From Timema cristinae (lineage: Eukaryota; Arthropoda; Insecta; Phasmatodea; Timematidae), in assembly GCA_039000515.1 (NCBI GenBank), contig JBCFYV010001001.1, forward strand, positions 2,455,889-2,519,888: a DNA stretch of 64,000 nt, read 5' to 3'. Position 1 is the stretch's first letter. Every line of letters starts with the position of its first letter. Of this stretch, positions 60,701 to 64,000 are shown in pieces. The notes under the pieces are model-generated. The model saw only the letters and a program-made list of their open reading frames with translations. It ran no database searches and had not been told where the DNA came from. A program made the translations under genes and the position numbers.

Positions 60701-63613
60701 CTCTTTGCCACTTCCTTGGATGATTCTGTGAACTTTCTGCTCTATTCCAGTCAATCCTTTGACTCTAGCAAGATCAGCGGAAAACCCACCTTTATCGAGA
60801 TTCCAGATACATTGGGGCTTTTGTTTTAAACCAAGTTCAGTCACTGTTGTTTCAACAAGTCCATAAAAGGAATAAATTATATAAGGATCACTTGAGGCTC
60901 CTTCTGTTGTATTCTAAATTCTCAAGCTTTTTGAGATTCATATTGTTGAGCTGACAAAACCCTCGAAACCATTCAACTCCTGGTATGCCATTAGTGAATG
61001 GAGTAGCAATACCATTTTCGGAAACAAAGTTTGCCACCACAGACAACACTTTCATCTTTGTGAGGGCCAAAACCCATTTTGCCCTGAGTCTTAAATGTGT
61101 AGACAGCTCTTTTTCTAGAGCAAGGAATAAAGCTGTCTTCCTTCCCCTCTCCCCCATTCCTTTGACTAAAATTTTTCTTAATAACAATTATTTATCAATG
61201 CAATAGGCCTGTGCAGCACTTTTCAAAATTCTTTTATCACCCCTTATTTCTTGAAAAGCTTTTGCAATGGTTTCTTCTGTATAGGTCTTTTCTGTTTTGT
61301 GTGTATCCTCGGAATTGTGAGAGGTGTCTAATCAGATTAAAAACATGCTAAAATAAAAAAATAGGCCTATTTTCTGACTATAACATGAAACTATAAGAAC
61401 AAAACTTAAAAACAAAACACTCAGTAAAAATGGTACAAAACAATCAACAACAATATACAACATTAGTACAACATGAACATGTCTGTCTCAAAATTTCTCA
61501 CTCATCTGTCTTATATTTACTACATCTAGGTGTCTCAGTTTTCTCTCAAATAATTAAAATGAAATAACTTTGGTTATATTAATAAATGGGAATGTAGCTT
61601 TTAGTGGCGATTCTAAATAAAATTCACAATCTTTTGGTACATAAACTTCATCTGTAACACTGTTGAAACTAGAAATACAACAAATGTATTCTCAAACAAA
61701 ATGAATTTTTTTGGGGTCATAAAAATAGAGGTTAGATGATTTTTTTTATATAAAATACTTGAACAACATGATATTGTAATTGATATAACTAAAAATATTA
61801 TTCTACATTTTAGTATTTATTTTAAACCTTAAGTGATTCTATAAGTTATCAATACCTTGCTGTCTCATTATTGCCCCAACTTACTATGTTTTTAACATCT
61901 TGATTTTATCTCAGAAGTACAAATGTTCACTTAAAAGCGCCATTAAATTATTATTTTTCTAATTTTTAACTCAAAATTTAAACTTTTTAACTGGTCAGAA
62001 ACATGCTGATAATTTCTTCTACATTATTTTGATGATGTTAAAATTATCAAATAACTTCTAAGCTATGCTAGTGAGGGATTTCCAAACATCTGAAACACCT
62101 TTCATGATATTAGAGATTCGAGGATTTAAAAAATTCAAGATTAAAACAGATTTTATAAATATTTTTTCCCAAATTTTGACTTATTTTTAAGCTATTATGA
62201 TGATTTATAGTGGATAAAAACACACGTGTTACTGATAGTTACATACCATGTCATTTTCCTCCTCTGAAGCAGCAACCGCCTTGTTTAGAACTTCTGTGAG
62301 AGTCACATTGAAGCTTTTGGTTAGAAAAACAGACGTCAAGCCATGTTTCTTTAAAAAAGGACAGAGTATCAAAAGCTGAGACTTAATGTCCAATAATTTG
62401 AAAGCATTCAACACCAGACATTTTAATCTTTCACACCCTTCGACGTCGCTTGTATTTTCTATTACGGACAAAGCTATTTCAAAGATATACTTAAAATCTT
62501 CAAAATCTATCAATTCCATATTGTTTTCGAGACAATTAATACATGACTCATCGAAAAGCAAATCCTCTGTGTTGAGAAGCACTTTAAACCATTTCTTCCT
62601 TGTTTTGTTCAGATCAGACACATTTTGTATAATAGTCTCCTTATTTGCTTCCCTAATTTCATCATCCTCATCTCTTGGCTTCCGCGCCATGCTGCACATG
62701 ATTTGGGTCAACTCTTCGACCAAAGATCCACGTCTTTTTGCCAACTTTAGAAGATCCAAGCATATGTACATTTTCTCTGCTAGTACACATTGGAGATTTT
62801 TGTTTGGTTCAGTTTGTGAATCACGCTCTGTCCAGAATAGCCATTTATCTACTGTGATGGCACTAAAGTTAGATTTACACACAGACAATAGCTCATCGAT
62901 AAAGTGTTCTGTTGATATATCTCGAACCTTCTCACCCTGACAAAGTTTTGAGCAATCATACGAGTAGTGAACGTCATACATCTGAACAAGTTCTTCTTTA
63001 TGAAGACTTGGTGTACTGTAGGAAGATAAACAGTTGCACACCATCTGTAAAAGACTCTCCATGGCATAGCCTGCATGTGTGTTCAGCTCGTCAGTAGTCC
63101 AACTTTGGAATTTTATTGCATTTGCACCCATAAAATAGCTCAACAAAGTTTTAAACAGGGCAAATAATTTCAATTTAATGTACTTTATGTTGGGATCAGA
63201 ATCTTTCAAGGTCTGTACTCTTAAGAAGACAGAATGAGAAAGTTTATTGAGGGGTTCCAGTATCAATTCTGGCTGGAGGGAGTTGATCTTGGCAAGAGCG
63301 GCATCCAACAACTCTATGATGAGGCAAGGGGGTGCGAACACTATTGTCTCGGCGAGGTACTCCAGTAATGATAGGCCCCAAACTACTTCCATTAACAATG
63401 GGAGACTCAGCACAGGTGCACAGTTAGCAAGATGACCATAGTTCTGGTCATCTATCAACTCATCCACCATCGACAAGTCGCTGTTCAACACCAAGAAGAA
63501 ATGAATCTTGCGGAGCAGCTCATGTCTCTTATCGATGTCCGCAATGCCCGATATTTTTTTTGTGATAATATTCTTGCTGAGAGCATCGATAACTGCTTTA
63601 ACATTCTCGTCAG
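45422..63613 (-). CDS. GEMIN4: Gem-associated protein 4 (Gemin4) homologue, seven exons, N-terminus outside window
   Basis: Gemin4 is a subunit of the SMN complex, which loads Sm rings onto spliceosomal snRNAs in the cytoplasm. Minus-strand exons 63613-62247, 58882-58628, 55431-55300, 53565-53370, 51164-50929, 48761-48552 and 45787-45422 join in frame to about 919 residues (vertebrate Gemin4 is about 1,058). The protein is helical, without enzymatic motifs or membrane segments. Resemblance to vertebrate Gemin4 is low but colinear: DESCINCLENNMELIDF and FLKKHGLTSVFLTK in the big exon, GVFVQSCLLPALDD in the third, CLLVLLAQILERSHW in the fourth, ILPICTPKEWKML in the sixth, and KRTLHIFKELPQP near the C-terminus. 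A preceding exon must supply the first base of the codon split at 63613 and the N-terminal residues. I recalled the family from memory, so a profile search should confirm it. Confidence 0.75.
45918..46145 (-). mobile_element. SINE family C copy (minus)
   Basis: On the minus strand the head gives TTTGATGGTCTAAGGTGTCA and the body GGTTTTTCCTAAATGGTTCC. The tail TATTACCTGAACGGGTAGTA, then AGACGCAGTG, is well preserved. Gemin4 last intron. Confidence 0.7.
46185..46300 (+). mobile_element. LINE 3' end with GATGAT tail
   Basis: AGATGGAGGCATTTTACTAA, then CCGACCCGGCCATAGTCTGG, then TGTTGATGATGATGATGAC matches the LINE ends at 4.4 and 10.5 kb. Gemin4 last intron. Confidence 0.7.
46345..46515 (-). 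mobile_element. SINE family C copy (minus, diverged)
   Basis: The reverse complement carries ATTGGTCGAATGGTAATAAG (head region), AATCCCAGTTTGGTTGACTG and TTTTTCCTAAATTATTTCCC. Confidence 0.5.
46890..47045 (+). mobile_element. SINE family C fragment
   Basis: GGTAAAGGGGAGATTGAGGT, then a B-box-like GGTTCAAATCTCG, then ACGCAAATACATTTCC. It is partial and diverged. Confidence 0.4.
47575..48430. mobile_element. hAT-type non-autonomous element with 8-bp target duplication
   Basis: The left end TAGAGGTGTGTGAGTAGG and the inverse of the right end TATGGGTGTGGTGAGTACTC match. An inner GAGTCGAGTTT motif recurs near both ends. The flanks are CTTATTAC (47567-47574) and CTTACTAC (48431-48438), one mismatch. 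There is no coding capacity. It contains a (CA)n run near 47735 and a (TA)n run near 47925. Gemin4 intron. Confidence 0.75.
48552..48761 (-). CDS. GEMIN4: Gemin4 exon (70 codons)
   Basis: The acceptor is ACCCTTCCAG. The peptide starts ILPICTPKEWKML, the segment most like vertebrate Gemin4 (a hydrophobic-Pro-x-Cys-S/T-Pro-x-Glu-Trp motif), and ends NMGLLIK. Donor GTATAT. Confidence 0.8.
48765..49280. other. Gemin4 intron, unremarkable part
   Basis: AT-rich. A 9-bp inverted pair (TGTTTACCC at 49166, GGGTAAACA at 49206) is noted but has no context. Confidence 0.45.
49285..49490 (+). mobile_element. SINE family A copy
   Basis: The leader with CATCATAGACTCGGC is followed by TAGTTCAGTGGTAAAGCATT (A box) and GGTTTGATTCCCGTGTTC (B box). 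Gemin4 intron, antisense to the gene. Confidence 0.7.
49765..50085 (-). mobile_element. LINE 3' end (minus)
   Basis: The reverse complement contains GATGGCAAGGGTGAGATGGT and CATGTAATGAGGATGTTGG (Gly-His-Val-Met-Arg-Met region). It ends in AGAGAAAGGTGGAGACATTT and a short TTGATGATTATATGA. It matches the recurrent LINE end. Confidence 0.6.
50100..50925. other. Gemin4 intron, unremarkable part
   Basis: A C-run lies at about 50127-50139 and the rest is AT-rich. No element recognised. Confidence 0.45.
50929..51164 (-). CDS. GEMIN4: Gemin4 exon (78 codons)
   Basis: The acceptor is TATATTGCAG. The split Glu is followed by NTCKWLESRLADISSTNRRY and ends at IVYSLIK. It contains a Cys/His-rich stretch (LAHCGSHCTLCQQAAH), which vertebrate Gemin4 is not known to have as a zinc site. 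Donor GTAAAT. Confidence 0.77.
51228..51605. mobile_element. hAT-type MITE, TAGGGGTGTGC family, copy 2
   Basis: It starts TAGGGGTGTGTCAAGCTT and its inverse end is TAGGGATGTGCGAAGTTT. The flanks are CTAAAATA (51220-51227) and CTAAATTA (51606-51613), an 8-bp duplication with one mismatch. It is 378 bp long and non-coding. Gemin4 intron. Confidence 0.75.
51685..51960 (-). mobile_element. SINE family C remnant (highly diverged)
   Basis: TGTATCCACATTTGAAGAAA and a G-run match the C body in inverted orientation, but most positions have decayed. Low confidence. Confidence 0.3.
52213..52243. repeat. Perfect 13-bp hairpin
   Basis: GCTAGCTTCCTAT (52213-52225) and its exact inverse ATAGGAAGCTAGC (52231-52243) flank the loop ACCGG. 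It lies in a Gemin4 intron in otherwise unremarkable DNA. Confidence 0.85.
52250..53365. other. Gemin4 intron, unremarkable part
   Basis: AT-rich. It holds the inverse copy of the 45281 dispersed repeat at 52811-52880. No coding signal. Confidence 0.45.
53370..53565 (-). CDS. GEMIN4: Gemin4 exon (65 codons plus one base)
   Basis: The acceptor is TGTGTTATAG. The peptide runs TFLDGSVKFNCGVDNACLL to VKENKLP. The donor GTTCAA at 53369 is weak, but its phase fits the next exon, which begins with two bases. Confidence 0.75.
53925..54375 (-). mobile_element. LINE 3' end (minus) with a single 46-bp unit
   Basis: The reverse complement contains a broken ORF2 C-terminus (LVRRNVMKKLGVFRN), then TAGATTATGGTGGGCAGGAG. 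One copy of the unit GGTGGACTGGATAAAACTAG precedes the end. It is colinear with the expanded copy at 24035-24660. Confidence 0.7.
54390..55295. other. Gemin4 intron, unremarkable part
   Basis: It contains a (GT)n/(GC)n run at 55013-55040 and a G-run near 55193. No element boundaries seen. Confidence 0.45.
55300..55431 (-). CDS. GEMIN4: Gemin4 exon (44 codons)
   Basis: The acceptor is TTGGTGATAG and the donor GTAAGT, phase 0 on both sides. The peptide runs from VTSLVNHNILDGGVFVQSC to PLLRWLNTLQ. No open frame beginning with Met covers it, so a simple ORF scan misses this exon. Confidence 0.78.
55835..56080 (-). mobile_element. SINE family A copy (minus)
   Basis: The reverse complement shows the leader (CACAGATGGCTGTGGTATT) at higher coordinates. 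The tRNA-like head CATAGCTCAGTGGTAGAGCA and a degenerate B box follow. It lies next to a plus-strand copy. Confidence 0.7.
56195..56345 (+). mobile_element. SINE family A copy
   Basis: CATCATAGATTGAGCC is followed by TAGCTCAGTGGTAGGAGCAT (A box) and GTTCGATTCCTGTGTC (B box). The leader is truncated. Confidence 0.7.
56622..56755 (-). mobile_element. SINE family B fragment
   Basis: The tail and body are present (GCACCGCGTCTTACTACCCA, GGACCTACAGTTTAACG) and the head is missing. A TTATTATTA run marks its 3' tail. Confidence 0.65.
57158..58030 (+). mobile_element. piggyBac-like element remnant with TTAA flanks
   Basis: The ends CCCTTTTAGTGCC and its inverse CCCTTTTATTGCC are flanked by TTAA at 57154-57157 and 58031-58034, the piggyBac target. 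A stretch near 57395-57480 translates as GGPCTQCAKCNAGLRTSC plus MEKHKCG, like the Cys-rich C-terminal zinc-binding region of piggyBac transposases. The catalytic domain is absent. The right end recurs at 14150-14275. Gemin4 intron. Confidence 0.78.
58270..58445 (-). mobile_element. SINE family C remnant (minus)
   Basis: The reverse complement contains TTGCATGGTGAAACGCTTCA (head), GGTTTGACTCTCGGTTGGTT and ATACTGAGGGTGTTTTATGC (body). Gemin4 intron, about 180 bases from an exon. Confidence 0.45.
58628..58882 (-). CDS. GEMIN4: Gemin4 exon (85 codons)
   Basis: The acceptor is TGTTTGCAG. The peptide HLNILLSDCACLCLEHAREV leads to LITHLVRQVMGQETWTNQ. This corresponds to the vertebrate segment around its Lys-Glu-Thr-Val-Trp motif. 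Donor GTATGT, phase 0. Confidence 0.8.
59037..59257. repeat. 45-bp tandem array, five near-identical units
   Basis: The unit is TTGGTGCTACATGGGAGAGC, AGTGATAAGTGTTGCAGTTG, TTTAG. The five copies differ only by a 3-base deletion in the second and a 1-base deletion in the fourth, so the array is recent. Gemin4 intron, about 155 bases upstream of an exon in gene orientation. Confidence 0.9.
59503..61883 (-). mobile_element. Degenerate pogo-type transposon (Tc1/mariner superfamily)
   Basis: Imperfect terminal inverted repeats are TAATGTGGGGTAGTATTGAG at the left and the inverse TAAGTTGGGGCAATAATGAG at the right. On the minus strand a broken transposase shows an HTH (KTYTEETIAKAFQEIRGDKR), the CENP-B-like second HTH region (VEWFRGFCQLNNMNLKKLEN), then the DDE start (QCIWNLDKGGFSADLARVKG, where NLDETGF is expected), HRIIQGSGKENTSVLACC and FPPPIIIF. 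Sequence corresponding to the second and third catalytic Asp residues is deleted, and the C-terminal tail (YCTEVFDKNDIEVMAMRSVD) follows. It is inactive. Gemin4 largest intron, same strand as the gene. Confidence 0.82.
61884..62246. other. Gemin4 intron, unremarkable part
   Basis: AT-rich, with no element recognised, up to the large exon's donor site. Confidence 0.5.
62247..63613 (-). CDS. GEMIN4: Gemin4 large exon
   Basis: The acceptor, read on the minus strand, is TTTGTCCTCTAG before CTGACGAGAAT. It holds 455 codons after a split codon. The open frame upstream to 63728 is intron. The peptide starts DENVKAVIDALSKNIITKK and ends SEEENDM. It includes a short acidic patch (KPRDEDDEIREA). Donor GTATGT, phase 0. 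Confidence 0.8.
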
Positions 63614-63804
63614 CTAGAGGACAAAAGAAACAATAACATGTGACTATATTGGTAAGTTGGACTAAAATATGATGCAGCCTACCATCAACTTTAAACACCT
63701 TTATTACCGGTATATCATATAACCGCAAGTATAATGATTTCCAACATTAGTGTTGTTATTAATCAAAATTATGTTTTAAAATTAGAATCTTGTATTGTAT
63801 ACTT

Positions 63805-64000
63805 AGCAGCATAGCAGTCCTCCTGAGTTGCAGATGGCTGTGGTAGCTTATAGCTTGTGATACTATTGGTCGCTCATAATATGTATGACGATTCTGCATG
63901 CCCATCATAGACCCAGCTATAAAATATGAGTGAAGAATGACCCTGGATGACTTAGTGGTGCACTAAGCCAAAGGTCCCTTCAATTTTTATGTCCAGGAGT
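63805..64000 (+). mobile_element. SINE family A copy, cut by the window edge
   Basis: Leader CAGATGGCTGTGGTAGC, then CATCATAGACCCAGC, then a shortened tRNA-like part (GACTTAGTGGTGCACTAAGC) running to the right edge. It lies in the intron upstream of the Gemin4 large exon. Confidence 0.65.

Noticed and set aside
62386..62940. 184-codon plus-strand open frame
   Set aside because: It lies antisense over the Gemin4 large exon, whose minus-strand frame is much longer, spliced correctly and conserved.

Overview
The window is eukaryotic nuclear DNA, AT-rich and intron-rich with GT-AG splice sites, and is packed with degenerate transposons. The protein families and repeats fit an insect, with Hemiptera as my best guess from general appearance (not proven). 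I see no bacterial or viral genome organisation, no CRISPR array and no true tRNA or rRNA gene.

Three protein-coding genes account for the conserved coding sequence. (1) 1-17551, plus strand: the last ten coding exons of a laminin gamma chain (LanB2/LAMC1 type), covering most of the coiled-coil arm and the C-terminus; the 5' part lies beyond the left edge. (2) 32769-41562, plus strand: a complete six-exon RPF1 gene (Brix-domain pre-60S ribosome assembly factor, 319 aa). Its third intron has the hallmarks of a U12-type (minor spliceosome) intron. (3) 63613 down to 45422, minus strand: seven exons (about 919 aa) of a large helical protein that I identify as Gemin4, a component of the SMN complex for snRNP assembly. 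The identification rests on colinear resemblance to vertebrate Gemin4 across all exons; its first exon or exons lie beyond the right edge. RPF1 and Gemin4 converge tail to tail.

Everything else is intron or intergenic DNA. It holds tRNA-derived SINEs of several families (called A to F here), LINE reverse-transcriptase relics and 3' ends, and two Ty3/gypsy pol fragments (25.07-26.27 kb and 29.4-31.1 kb). It also holds a broken pogo-type transposon in a Gemin4 intron, piggyBac-like remnants with TTAA flanks, several hAT-type non-autonomous elements with 8-bp target duplications, and tandem arrays with units of about 32, 36, 45 and 46 bp. One locus is a multi-layer nest: a SINE split by a hAT element that itself carries another SINE.

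The three genes are functionally unrelated: basement membrane, ribosome biogenesis and snRNP assembly. The most interesting signals are the U12-type intron in RPF1, the insect Gemin4 gene model, two SINE families with different tRNA-like heads but a common 3' tail, an interlocked pair of perfect inverted repeats in an RPF1 intron, and a LINE 3' end amplified into a seven-unit tandem array. I found no convincing new multi-gene system.
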